Origin: Lineus longissimus
Taxonomy: Eukaryota; Nemertea; Pilidiophora; Heteronemertea; Lineidae
Reading direction: 5' to 3'
DNA length: 64,000 nt
Assembly (NCBI RefSeq): GCF_910592395.1
Contig: NC_088326.1
Span: forward strand, 13,149,001-13,213,000
Below are positions 45,148 to 56,300 of this stretch, one piece after another (the first letter of the stretch is position 1; each line of letters begins with the position of its first letter). The notes under the pieces are model-generated. The model was not told the DNA's origin. It saw only the letters and a program-made list of their open reading frames with translations, and did no database searches. Made by a program: the position numbers and the translations under genes.

Positions 45148-45993
45148 TTATTTCTTCTTACTGACATATTTCTTTGTCCCTTTGTTCTTTACATCGACAG
45201 CAGTACTGAACCCAGCATCAAAGGTTGTGTCAGCTGCAGCGTCGCCATCTACCGGCGCGTCTAATCCCACCATGTTTGCGCCCTTCACCACCATGTCCAA
45301 TTTCGAACCAACCTCGCCCCTAAAGGCCTGCTTTCCCAAATCTTTTCCCACGCTTCCCACCGCAGATAAGCTCCGTTCTTCGTTGATTTTTTTGCCGCCC
45401 TTGATTGCTGTTGAGATGTATCCTAACTTGCCTTCCTTTGAGTTCAACACGAGGTCCTTGGCGCCATCCGTGTCTCCCGAGGCAAGAGCTAGACCAAGCT
45501 GAAGTTGGCCCTTGTCTACACCGGTAGTGGCTGTCAAGACTGTCTGAGCAGTTTCCACGTTGGCGACGCCTCTGACTCCGGACTTCGCTAGGCTCAGGGC
45601 CTTCGAACCTAAAGGCACAGAGGCTGCTTTCTTTTCCAACTTCGCGTCAGCTTCAGCCATCTTTTTCTCAACTCTGGCTTTGGATTCTTTGTTTTTCTGC
45701 CTCACTTTGAAGACGAAGTTGGCAAGTTTGCCCTTTTTTTTCGAGCCCGCTGTGGTAAACACATCACCTTCTGTATCCTCGATCACACTTGTTGTTTTTT
45801 TTTTAAACCCACCGAGTGACCACTTCCGGAGTATTTTCGATTTGTCCTTGACCTTACTGGAGACTGTTCCCAAGGCATCTCCTGTCTGGTCGCTGACAGC
45901 ACTTAGCTTTGACCCGGCACTCTTTGATCTTACCTTCAGCTTGCTTAGGTTCACTTTCGGAGCTTTTAAACTTTTTTTAACGGATTTTGACAT
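45148..45993 (-). CDS. Lysine-rich protein of unknown function (281 aa)
   Basis: The start is the Met at 45993 (MSKSVKKSLKAPKVN). A splice acceptor (CTTTTTTCAG on the minus strand, exon from 46019) lies just upstream, which makes the earlier in-frame Met codons intronic. The N-terminal third is very basic (KSVKK, RSKSAGSK, FKKKTT), the middle is charged and probably helical (R-V-E-K-K-M-A-E-A-D-A-K-L-E-K-K), the C-terminal half is Gly/Ala-rich with mild hydrophobicity, and it ends KKYVSKKK. There are no Cys residues, signal peptide or membrane helix. No family recognised; a nucleic-acid- or membrane-associated basic protein is possible. Confidence 0.65.
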   Translation of the reverse strand: MSKSVKKSLKAPKVNLSKLKVRSKSAGSKLSAVSDQTGDALGTVSSKVKDKSKILRKWSLGGFKKKTTSVIEDTEGDVFTTAGSKKKGKLANFVFKVRQKNKESKARVEKKMAEADAKLEKKAASVPLGSKALSLAKSGVRGVANVETAQTVLTATTGVDKGQLQLGLALASGDTDGAKDLVLNSKEGKLGYISTAIKGGKKINEERSLSAVGSVGKDLGKQAFRGEVGSKLDMVVKGANMVGLDAPVDGDAAADTTFDAGFSTAVDVKNKGTKKYVSKKK

Positions 45994-46049
45994 CTTGAGG
46001 CGCTTTTCTTCACAACTACCTGAAAAAAGCCGATTTCTTATGATACAAC

Positions 46050-46182
46050 TTTTATTCTGGAACCAGAATTGTGGTGACATTCTATGACCTGATACCTGAA
46101 AAGTGTCAATATTTACTTTTATTCTGGAACCAGAATGTGGTGACACTCTATGACCTGATACATGAAAAGTGTCAATATTTAC
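46050..46182. repeat. Two tandem copies of a 67-bp unit in the intron upstream of the lysine-rich exon
   Basis: 46050-46116 and 46117-46182 are nearly identical. Each begins TTTTATTCTGGAACCAGAA, with a near-palindrome TTCTGGAACCAGAA, and includes TCTATGACCTGATAC. Confidence 0.85.
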
Positions 46183-47099
46183 TTAGTATGTTTATTTAAG
46201 GAAATACGAGACCAAGTCATCTATCTTGAGAGCAAATCTTTTCACACGAAGTCGGAAAGAATTGGAGCCGAGGGTAAACCAGGATTTGTAGTCTGGATGA
46301 ACTGGCTCTTCACAGTCCTTTGACTGAAACTTAAAACGGAGGCTCCTTGTATTTGGTGCTTTTGCCAGGGCAAAAAATAGACCCAACCAAGTGAGGAACA
46401 TATTTAGCTTGCGTGGACAACGTTTCACGACCGAAAGGCCCTGGGCGTAATGGTCAGTATGATGACTGCGGCGCAGGATGTGAAAGAAAGAAAAAGAAAG
46501 AAAGAACTGAAGTGAAGTTAGGTTAACTGAGGTGAAGAACCGCCGGCAACAGCTTTCTTGACACATGATAAAGGCGTCTTATCAATTGCAGTATTGCAAA
46601 AAAGGCGATTTGGACAAGCCTATATTTTGGCTTTGAATTTAAAGACCTGGTCTACCATGATCAGGATGAACTCTAGATTCACTGATCTATGACCTCTTGG
46701 ACATCATTTTGGCCCATCATGGTTCAATGCCAGTCGACATGTTTTCTGGGGCAGTCATGATCGGTCTCAGGTCGGTGCATCTGGAGCATGTATTTACTGA
46801 TTTTAATTAGTCGTCATGGCCTTGGTGTGCGTGACGAAGACAAAAAGACATTCCCCACTGGATTAATCACAACACTTACTTAGACCATTATTCGTTATTT
46901 TTCGCCTCATTTCCCATCATCTTGTCATCGACATTGGCCCTGACACAACCTTATTTCTTCCGCACTGTTAGTCACACATGTATAAGAAATTATTCGAGGG
47001 TGGATGCGCCACTAAAACTAACTCATAGTGTCAGTGATGTATTGCACGTTATACATCTATATACATCGTGTATTGCTGGTATTAAGATGAGACTTAAAG

Positions 47100-47365
47100 G
47101 GACATCTTGGGCGTGGTATCAACCTAGCCAGGGAGATAATGACCCTACTTGCCACCATGCGCTGCCACCTGTAGTAGCACACTAATGCTGAATTCTAATT
47201 ATTATCGGACAGTGTTGGGAGGCAGTTTTGGACATGGCATGTGAATTTCAGCCAGTCCTATGATTACACCCCATTCTAGTGCATTGTTTATTGCAGTTAA
47301 ATGACTTTTTGGAGAAGTCGTGGTCCTGCTAGAAGCCATTTTTGTTGGAAAAACCAACATATTTC
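47100..47365 (+). repeat. Dispersed repeat family E, copy 1
   Basis: Shared blocks: GCCAGGGAGATAAT, ATGCGCTGCC, CACTAATGCTG, GTGCATTGTTTATTGCAGTT and GTCGTGGTCCTGCT. They recur in the same order at 48828-49110 and inverted at 54912-55188. Confidence 0.65.
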
Positions 47366-48827
47366 ATTACCTAGTTGCCCCTTTAACAGAATAGCCCCTA
47401 ATGATTATTATTACATAAATTTGTCATAACAATCACTGTTTGTCAGATAAACTCTTAGAAATAAAAATTCATGAGACTTTTTAAAATCTTTTCAGTCAAC
47501 TCAAAGATGCAGCCTTCTTGGGAATGAAATACATTTTGAGGTTTTTCGGAAAACAAAATCGTTCGGAAGTTTCTCACTTCTCTGAAATATTTCTAGAGGG
47601 TGCATATTTATGTTGGCTGGAAAACCCCAAAAGGTTTTCAGAAACACGATATTTGTAGATACGAGTAGATATTTCATGAAAATACCATAACATCCAAAAT
47701 ATGTTATGATAGGGTGGTTTCCTCCGGGTTGGCCGGTTTTCTCCTAAATTTCAACACACCAAAACATTTGTCAAAATGCTCAATAACGAGCCAAAATAGA
47801 CAAGTGCCCTCGACTCATTATAAAGAGGTTAGGAGTGGTAAAAACTGATAACCAAATAATTCGTTGGTATACTGTACATGACAATGAGGAAATTCGGAAA
47901 AGAGGAATATCGATAGAAAATGAACTTACAAATAAAAAGTCTGGAAAATGGAGAAACTCTCGAGTATCACGCTCGCCAGTGTCACAAGGCAAGTTTGGTC
48001 AATAAGGAAGGGGTTGGTTATGCTGATGCCTCGCGAACCTTAAACTTAGTCATTACTTGGAGGACCTCCAAGGTCATTATATGTCACCAATAGGATTGAA
48101 GGATCCTCTAGTCTATACTTATATATTACGTATAACGTCAAGCTACCCGCTACCTGTCGAGCAAAGATCCTGGCACCCATTCGGCCGGCGACCCCCCGCA
48201 ACTCTTCGATTTGACTGCACAGCGAGATCAGGGATTTTCATGGAGCTTAATGGTATACTCCCCGGACAGTCCATTGCGTCGCCGGTCCAATGCGTTCGGA
48301 GTGTATAGTAACAAATGGCCGAATATCCAAGAATAAGGCAATACGTGTATTTTACACCGTGTATAAAAACCGTGCGCTATCTCACTAAATCTTACTGATT
48401 GCCACCTGGCGACCAATAGACAGAGCGAAGATATTCTCTCACAGGCAGTAAACACGGCTGTGTATTTCAAATTCATTTATGACATTGACAAGATATAGAA
48501 CTACACTTCTGCAAAGTTTGATGAAAATCCTGCCGCAGCATTGATTTTTTTTAATCTCGAAAATAGATGTAGACAGGATGAACACGGAATGTATAGCAGA
48601 TTTAATTGTGTACCGAGCCCGCCAATAGACAGAGCGAATTGGGAAATCAGCACAAGGACAATAAGCAGATGTTAGCTTTTTAGACGCGTTTTCGCGAGAG
48701 TACAGTGAGGGTAAGACTGTTGGCAGTGGTCGAATCTGCGGCCGGGCGTATAGGGCGAAATAGCGCTCTTGGGCGATTTCTTGTCGTTCGGGAATTCTCG
48801 GCTGACATATAAAAGGGGTGCTCATTT

Positions 48828-49110
48828 AAGATAACTTGTGTCTGGCTATAGATAGCCAGGATGATATTACCCCTACTCGCCCCCCCCCCCCCCCCCATGC
48901 GCCCCCATATGCAGCATAACACTAAAGCTGGCCCCTAATAAATGATTTCCGCAGATATTGCGAGGCGGCTTTGAATACGGCTTGCGAATTTCGGGCATAC
49001 AGTTACATTCCGTCACAGTGCACCGTTTATTGTCGATTTTTCCATGATCCCGTTTGGAGAACTCACGGCACTGATGGAGACATTTTGTATAAAAAACAAC
49101 ATATCTCCTG
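48828..49110 (+). repeat. Dispersed repeat family E, copy 2
   Basis: Colinear with 47100-47365 but more diverged. It contains a run of about 18 C residues (48880-48896) where copy 1 has ordinary sequence. Confidence 0.6.
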
Positions 49111-49382
49111 TCCAACTTTTCGTTCTAAGTCACATCTAAGATATATTAAAGCATTACAATGTACATCCAACATAGTAGATCAGTTATTAGCAGTTACACG
49201 ATGCGAGTGGGTCTCCTCCTCTTCCACATCCACGCCAGGGTAATGCAGACGCAACGCTCGGCGACCAATTGGACGAAGCTGTGGTGAAGGAGAGCAACGT
49301 TCCTGTGTTTTTATAATCGCAAGTGACGTTGCTTTGGTCAAAATGGGCGCCATATTTTCGCTTACGCACCCTAACGGATGTG

Positions 49383-50481
49383 CTATGAACTAACATGCAT
49401 TCCACCCTTGCCTTCAGCGACCGCTTTTGACAAATTTTCCGCAATATCGAACGCCGTTTGTCTCGTTCTGCGGGCGACGTCTACATTTTTCTTCAACCTT
49501 GTCGCAACCATAACCAGCTGGTCCTCTCCTCGTATTGTCGTTAGATCAGTATCCTTCAAGCCCCAAACTTTCTGTTGTGTCGCGTCCAAATCGGCTGTCA
49601 CGCTCGTGATGTCATCCTTCAAACTCTCAAGCTGTTGTGACGCCCAGTCCCATTCGCTACCAGATCTCGCCTCACACGAGATTTCATTCCATAGCTCCTT
49701 TTTTCGCCTCTGCAGATCGTCAATTTGTCTCTCCACGAGAGCTAACATCGCCTGTAACTCGTGCGCCCTCTTTTGTCTAGCTTCTTTCTCCCGTTTCGCT
49801 GTTTCCTTTATCTTTGTTTCAAGCGAATGTATGGCCTTGCCGTCCGACTCTAACTGTTTTTTCAGCTCTACACTTTCTGCGAAAGACTTCTCTATTTGTT
49901 CCTTCATTTCGACGTTCAAGACTCCTCTGTCCTTGACATCATGTTCAGAATGGTCGGCCAATAAGCAAACATGACACAATCGCACGGAACAGGTCTCACA
50001 GTACAATTTCAAAGGTTCCTCATGAGGATCGCACACCTCCTGAATCTGTATGATCTTGTGATTCGATGTCGCAGCGGTCCGGGAATGCTTTTCTGAACAT
50101 GACGTACACAAGTGTATTCCTCCGCCGCACTCTTCGCAATACCTCGTCGCAACCGACACCCTACAGACACGACATGTTGGTGACTCCGTGTCCGCCGCTG
50201 ATTTCTCCTTATTCGGCTGCGCCGCCTTCAACGCCCTGATCAAGCTGACTGCTCGGAAATCGTTCTGTAGGCCCGCTGCACCGTCGTAGGGGATAGAATA
50301 AGTCCTCCGACAGGTCGGGCAAGGGAACACGCCTTTGTGTTTGTTGTTTCGGATGACACCTTCAAGACACTGGCTGCAGAACGTGTGGTGACAGGCGCCG
50401 ACATATTTCGGATTGTTGTAAGTGTCGAGGCAGATGCCACATTGAAGTTCTTGTTGGATCAAGCTTTCATCGATTGATGCC
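49383..50481 (-). CDS. TRIM-type RING/B-box/coiled-coil protein, main and last exon
   Basis: Probable E3 ubiquitin ligase. The exon begins after acceptor TGTTTGCAG (minus strand) with A-S-I-D-E-S-L. It carries a C3HC4 RING (CGICLD, C-x-H-x2-C-x2-C, CPTC), B-box 1 (CRVCRVS, CEECGG, CTSCSEKH), B-box 2 (CDPHEEP, YCETC, CHVC, DHSEHD) and a coiled coil of about 110 residues (KKQLESDGKAIHSLETKIKE and onward). It stops without NHL, filamin or B30.2 domains. The start codon must lie in an upstream exon not identified here. The unspliced upstream extension (to 50600) overlaps a MITE and is unlikely to be coding. TRIM RBCC-only proteins often act in innate immunity or proteostasis; no specific substrate can be inferred. 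Confidence 0.88.
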
Positions 50482-50567
50482 CTGCAAACACAAGTAAATG
50501 GATAATTTGCAAGAAGACGAAGCCGTTGTACTTGCTGTTTTACGGCTGTCGCGTATATAATGAGGCG

Positions 50568-50680
50568 AGTTTTCACAAAGCCCGCGAAACGCCTATCCAA
50601 TTGTTCGAGCTCCTGATCACGATGTCGAACAATGGGACAGGTGTTTGCGCTGGATTGCGTTTCGGGGATTCGCGAAAACT
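50568..50680 (+). mobile_element. MITE, family C, copy 2
   Basis: AGTTTTCACAAAGCCCGCGA at the left and GTTTCGGGGATTCGCGAAAA at the right form a long inverted repeat. The inner CAATTGTTCGA and TCGAACAATGG pair as well. It lies upstream of the TRIM exon. Confidence 0.75.
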
Positions 50681-51372
50681 CATGATTGATTCCGCGCCGG
50701 ACTTGATAACACCATTTCCGGCGTCGTTCATTTTAAGGTTGCGAAACCTGTCTAATGTAGAAAAGATATCTCTGATGGACAAGCCTCTATTAAATGTTAG
50801 TATCATAGACTAACTAAATAATCTGTTGAGATCGTAATGCTTGATGTGACATTTAACTAACATGATGTAGGTCAGCCTATACAAAAAACTACAAGTAGGC
50901 CTATACGTGTAGGCATAAGTATTATCGTTGCATGTAATAATGTGATGTAGGCATTTGACTGAATGTTGTTCGTGTGGGTCAGGAGGCCGTCATCGGCGAC
51001 TGACGAACCCCTAGACCATGTAGGCTAGTACCTAGTTTGCCGTATGTCTTGTGTATAGCATGTGCTTCAAATACGTCATCCCCAAAATTTTTGGGGTTTC
51101 TGGGCATATATTATCCTGAGAACCTAGAATGAAGTCAAAATAGGGTAAATGGTAATAAGGGCCTTACAGATGGACAGCTAAGACAAGGCCCCGGAGTTGG
51201 TCTGTAGACCATGTTTTGGCTCCTATCCTACCCCTCTCTCCCCCGACCGAGCCCCTAGTGGGCGTGTGGTGATATCGCACTACGTACAGCTCAGGAAGAA
51301 GATAAGTCCTACGAGAAGTCAAAATACATACCAAAATATATACCAGTGCCTGGTGGTTCAAAGCCAAATTCT

Positions 51373-51466
51373 GTCACAAACGCTGGCGTAACTCAACGTG
51401 CCATTATCTCCTTCATTAAGGCCTTAGACTTAACGCTAAGTTAAGTTAACGCCAGCGTTAGTGATT
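51373..51466 (+). mobile_element. Short inverted-repeat element (about 94 bp)
   Basis: TCACAAACGCTGGCGTAACT at the left mirrors GTTAACGCCAGCGTTAGTGA at the right. A related end occurs near 52940-52985. Confidence 0.6.
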
Positions 51467-52279
51467 AAACTAGTTTTGATCAACTTGGCCCAGGATATAA
51501 AGGATTACCTTACTCACATTGCCGGTGACACTTCACATTCAACACACTGTTGCTGATCTTTTCTTCTACCTGCTACCAAACAGTTGACCCGCACCTTTGA
51601 CACTGACTATCAGTGATACTTCTGCTACCATACAACTGTCTTGTTACATAGAGTTCGTTGAAACTCAAGCTCAGCAAAATTCTACAGCGGGAATTCCCCA
51701 GGTTGAATGGATTGCGCAGCGAATCGATTCAGGGAATCCCAACAATCGTACAATGCTGGGTTGCGGTCTAATCACTCTACTCTAATCGGTCTAGTCATTC
51801 TACACGTGTTATCCCCAAAAGCGGGAGCTAAACATTACAATGCAAGTCTTCCCTCACAATTTGGGATATGATACGGCACTTGGCCTAATTTGGCTTAATA
51901 TTTTCGGTTTTAGCGCCCTGGTGGCCAAGTCCAGAAGCAGATCGGACCGAAATTGGGTGTTGGAGGTTATCTGAAGCGGGTTCCATTTGATAGCCTCGGC
52001 GGTTATGAAAGATCCCGTGCTAACGGAAGGATGACGACTGATTGTGAGACTCTGACTAGTGAGTGCTCTGGCTGTGATGCCGGTGTAGAAGTTTAAAATG
52101 TCCTAGGATAGAATTCCCGGGAAATAAAGGATTCTATTATGCGCTTCAATCTCTGAGCTATTGACGGTCAGTGTCTCTATAGAACCATATTGCCGAATAC
52201 AATAGGGCCGGACACTTTTTCCAGGGGGGGGGGGCATTTGTTACTGTTACACCGGGATTGTTTCGGCTCTGCTTATGTG

Positions 52280-52365
52280 AGTTTTCACAAAGCCCCCGAA
52301 ACGCCAACGCGAACGCCTGTTCCATTGTTCGAGCTCCTGTTTACGACAGGTGTCCACGTGGACGG
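52280..52365 (+). mobile_element. MITE, family C, truncated copy 3
   Basis: AGTTTTCACAAAGCCCCCGA, then ATTGTTCGAGCTCCTG match 50568-50680. The right terminus is missing. Confidence 0.6.
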
Positions 52366-53361
52366 TTCGAGTGCTTTGCCAAAACTCCATAATAATGGAA
52401 GTTGGCCAACTTCCATCATTAGCAAATTTTGCTTACGTCACGGGTTAATTGTGGCAGATGATATATGTCGTAGTGATGCATAGGCCTAAGTGTTTAGTAT
52501 AGTCCAGCTCATATAAATATCAGCATTTATGACCCGTGGTATCCTAAAATTCCTGAAAGCAAATTTCAAGGGTGTGAGTCTGTTCTTTTTCCCGATGACA
52601 GTGTTCAGGGTTTCACCTCATTTTGAAGGCATTCTAATTGTTTTAGGGTGCCAGGTTCTGATCAAAATGGCGGTGCCTATGGTCAACCCTTAATAATCAT
52701 AACCATTTTCATTGGTCAAGCATGTACTAGGCCATTATGTCATTGGTACTTCCGCTAGGTCACGTGGATGGACAACATCATTGAAAAGCAATGCATCGCC
52801 TGGCATTGCACGGCATCGGTCAATCGAAAAAAGGTGCGAGTGCGGGCCGGTGAAATTTAAAGGATTTAACAGCAGCTGTGTGTTCCTACGAAAAAGGTAT
52901 GTTATATCGTTTCCTGGGCCGTGTGTTTCAAAACAAGTTTTATCGCTAACGCTTGCGTTAACTTTACTTAGCGTTAAGTCTAACGGCTTTTAAAACTGAA
53001 GTAGATATCGCTATATGCATTACATTTGTGAGTCTGCCACGAGCGCCATACACTGGCGACATTTTGGGAGCTTATAAGGAGGGACAATATATATATATAT
53101 AATGCCTTTCGTCGTTCGATGCCAATCGAGATAAACAAGAGGGGGATGACAACAAGTTGTCTAACATTTGCGATGGTCATGACACCACATCCTGCCCTTG
53201 GCTATTTTTGTGTCGATTATTTCACAGCAAGGGCAGATAGGCCCTGAGCCAATAAGGTATGAAGGGCCTTTGTACTGGGGGCGATCAGGCCCCGAGATTG
53301 AACCGGTGTAAGATCGATGAGTCTAGAGTATTTTCATTTCCTGCAGATCACAGTCTTCAAC

Positions 53362-56300
53362 ATGGGAACATTCGATGATGTTTTGATAAAAATCGGAGAA
53401 TTCGGTCGCTTTCAAATTCTGGTGTTTTTCTTCTTCTCGGCTTCGTATCTTTCTTCCGGCTGGCACGCCGCCTCAATGGTCTTTCTCGGAGCGAACAAAG
53501 ATCATTGGTGCCATGTGACAGCCTTGAGGAATCTGACAGAAAGCCAGCAGAGGAATATTGTGGAACCTATCACTTGCCCGGATGACGTGAAAAGCGCCAC
53601 CTGTCGGCAGTGTTATGGAAACGTGCTCAACTATAGCAGGTATAAAAAACAGACCTCGGCAATTCATTTAAGGCCTTCCTCCACCTACGATATATCCCTT
53701 TCACGCGGGGTTTATTGTGCAGGTGATTTGTTGTAGACGTGTCGAACCACAAAACCGATATATAGATGTTACTACAATCGGTTGAGTATATTTTGATCTA
53801 GGGATTATCTATCTGAGAGGAACAAATTTAGTACCATTATTGTAATTATTGCCCGCATGCCTCATTACCAAGATAATGTGGGTTACTGCTGATCAGCTGA
53901 GGCCTTGAACTGCAGCAACCTATATATGCGCTCGGTGTCATGTACCCGATGGCACTTATCATTACGAGGTCCCAATCTGAACAACCCGTATACGTGATGG
54001 AACAAAATAGACTAAAATGAAAATTGCTGTGCATCTGTGACCTGGATCACACTCGGGCCAATGACGTATTGTAACCATATTTTGTTCACAGAAAATGATT
54101 TTGTTAACCTCACTTGTTTTTACCCGGTGACCTGCATATTTCATTTATGTAACAAGCCTCCTGGCTCATCCCACGGCCTCGGCGGAGAATGAGGCTCGAG
54201 GACAGGCCTTTAATCAAAAGTAAGAAAAAACAATTTGGCAAAAATTTATTTCTGATTAATTGCCTCACTCTAGATACTCGTTTGAGGACCTCACGTCATG
54301 GAACCGCTCCAAGCAGCTTGATGGAACCATCACGTCTGAGAAATGCCAAGCTTGGGAGTTTAGTTCAGAGGCTTACACCTCAACGCTCGTGGACCAGGTA
54401 AGATTTACCTACCAACCCAGGATCAACCTCAATCACCCAACGAGAGGATAGCTAGCATTTGCTCCGTAGGGCAAAAGTACGCTAGTAAACGGTGCTAGTC
54501 TATCACTAAGCAACCGTTATCAAGGGGATGCTTGGAGATTAAACCTTGTCTGGTTCACGAAGTTGGAAGATAAGCCATTCGTCAGCCTCGAGTCTGATGC
54601 AAACTCTTTGACACTCGGCCCAGAGGTGTGACCAAAGCACCAAACAGTTGTCCCGACCACTTCCGAGCGTAAATTAGCGCACGCGAAAGTTACCGATTGC
54701 CTCTTTTATTCTAGTTCTCCCTCACCTGCGACCGAGAATGGATGATCGCCATGCTGCAGACGATATATATGACCGGCTATTTGATTGGTTGCCTCGTTTT
54801 CGGTTCCATATCGGATAGGTAGGCGAGCTTGCGAAAAAAAATTGGTATCAATATGTCCCCATCGGTCGTGCACGTGTGACAGCCCACTGATCGCTACTTG
54901 AGCATAAGATATGTGAATTCTCCATACAAAACCAGCTACCAGCAGGACCGCAACTTCTCCCATCAGGATCATTGAAAAATCATTACACTGCAATAAACAA
55001 TGCACTAGAATGGGGTATAGCCTTTGGCCTGCCTGAAATTCGCAAGCCATGCCCAAAACTGCCTCGCAACACTTGCGAAAATCATTAACAGGGGTCAGCA
55101 CTAGTGTCATACTACAAGTGGCGGCGCATGGTGTCAATTAAGGGTGTTATCTTCCTGGCTATAGGTAAATCCCAAACCTAAGTTGTCCATTTAAGGCATA
55201 ATCAAGGGGAAATACGTTAGAGTGGAACCCCGGTAACACGACCACTCATGGGACCGAGGTTGAATGGTCGCGTTACCGCGGTGGTCGCGTTAGTGAGGTT
55301 GAAATCCCAGGACACATGCATGATTGTTTTCCCTCTTCCAGCTTCGGTCGAATGAAGGCCTACCTCTTGGCTCTTATCTTGGAGGTATTCTTCGCCGTTG
55401 TCGCCATCTACGTCCCCTGGTACCCGCTATATGCCGTCTTTAGATTCATGCTGGGAGCGACTTCCGGAGCCGTTTATACGTGCGCGTATGTTATAAGTAA
55501 GTCAACGAATTAAGAGGCGAATGCGAAATGTCAACTTTCAGTTTCTCTGCCGTGGCTGGCTGGAGCTGATCCGGAGGTTTCTTTTCTTCGTCCAGGAAAC
55601 CAATGTCGTCTGCCTATTCCAGTTCCAGTGGCCCTTCTGGTCTCGGCCATGCTCATCCTCTTGAGACCAATCTCTGGGTGTCCCAGAGTCAACAGTTCTG
55701 GAGCACATGATGTCTGATCTAATGTGTTGCACTGGCACCTTCCAGAATCGGCCAATAACAGTGCCTAATGATTTGCGTTCATCCTTACGATATTCCTGTA
55801 CAAATCCTTACGTTGCAGTCGTCGAAATGATGGGACCACGCCACCGAACTGCCGTGGGTATTTTCAACCAATGGGGCTTCGATGTTGGTGTTTTGCTCTG
55901 CACTGCTGTGGGATATTCCATCAAGGACCACTACTCGATGCAATGGGCATTTGCTGTGCCTCCAATAATATTCCTTCTTGGGAAATTGTAAGTAATCTTG
56001 AGGCAGTCTCCAAGCCTCGCCATTTGTAATGGTTGTTTAAGGCGCACTTTTGCTACGGAGCAAATGTTAACTATCCTCTCATTGGGAGATACACTCGCTA
56101 TTCATTTCTGACGCACGTCATCACAACACACTCTCTATTCATTGATGACATCATCACAGTACCCTCTCTATGACGTCATCACAATACTCTGTCTATTCAT
56201 TTCTGATGTCATCACAATACCCCATCTGTTTTCTAGCATCATCCCCGAGTCCCCTCGTTGGTTGGTTACGAAAGGCCGGCTGGATGAAGCGGAACAATTC

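Larger units (their letters stand above)
46183..49382. other. Intergenic region with two copies of a dispersed repeat
   Basis: No gene recognised. A 124-codon minus-strand frame (46192-46566) has no family signature. Repeat copies lie at 47100-47365 and 48828-49110. Confidence 0.45.
50682..53346. other. Intergenic or 5' region between the TRIM and SLC22 genes
   Basis: No coding exon recognised, although the TRIM first exon should lie here or beyond. It contains an inverted-repeat element (51373-51466), a family C fragment (52280-52365) and a related GTTAACTTTACTTAGCGTTAA block near 52955. Confidence 0.45.

Noticed and set aside
45182-46087. Plus-strand frames opposite the lysine-rich gene
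   Set aside because: Antisense shadows: Lys codons read as Phe/Leu on the other strand.
46192-46566. 124-codon minus-strand frame upstream of the lysine-rich gene
   Set aside because: No domain, signal peptide logic or splice context; it could be noncoding.
49378-49974. 198-codon plus-strand frame
   Set aside because: Antisense shadow of the TRIM coiled coil.
54706-55137. 143-codon minus-strand frame
   Set aside because: Antisense to SLC22 exon 3 and made largely of the family E repeat.
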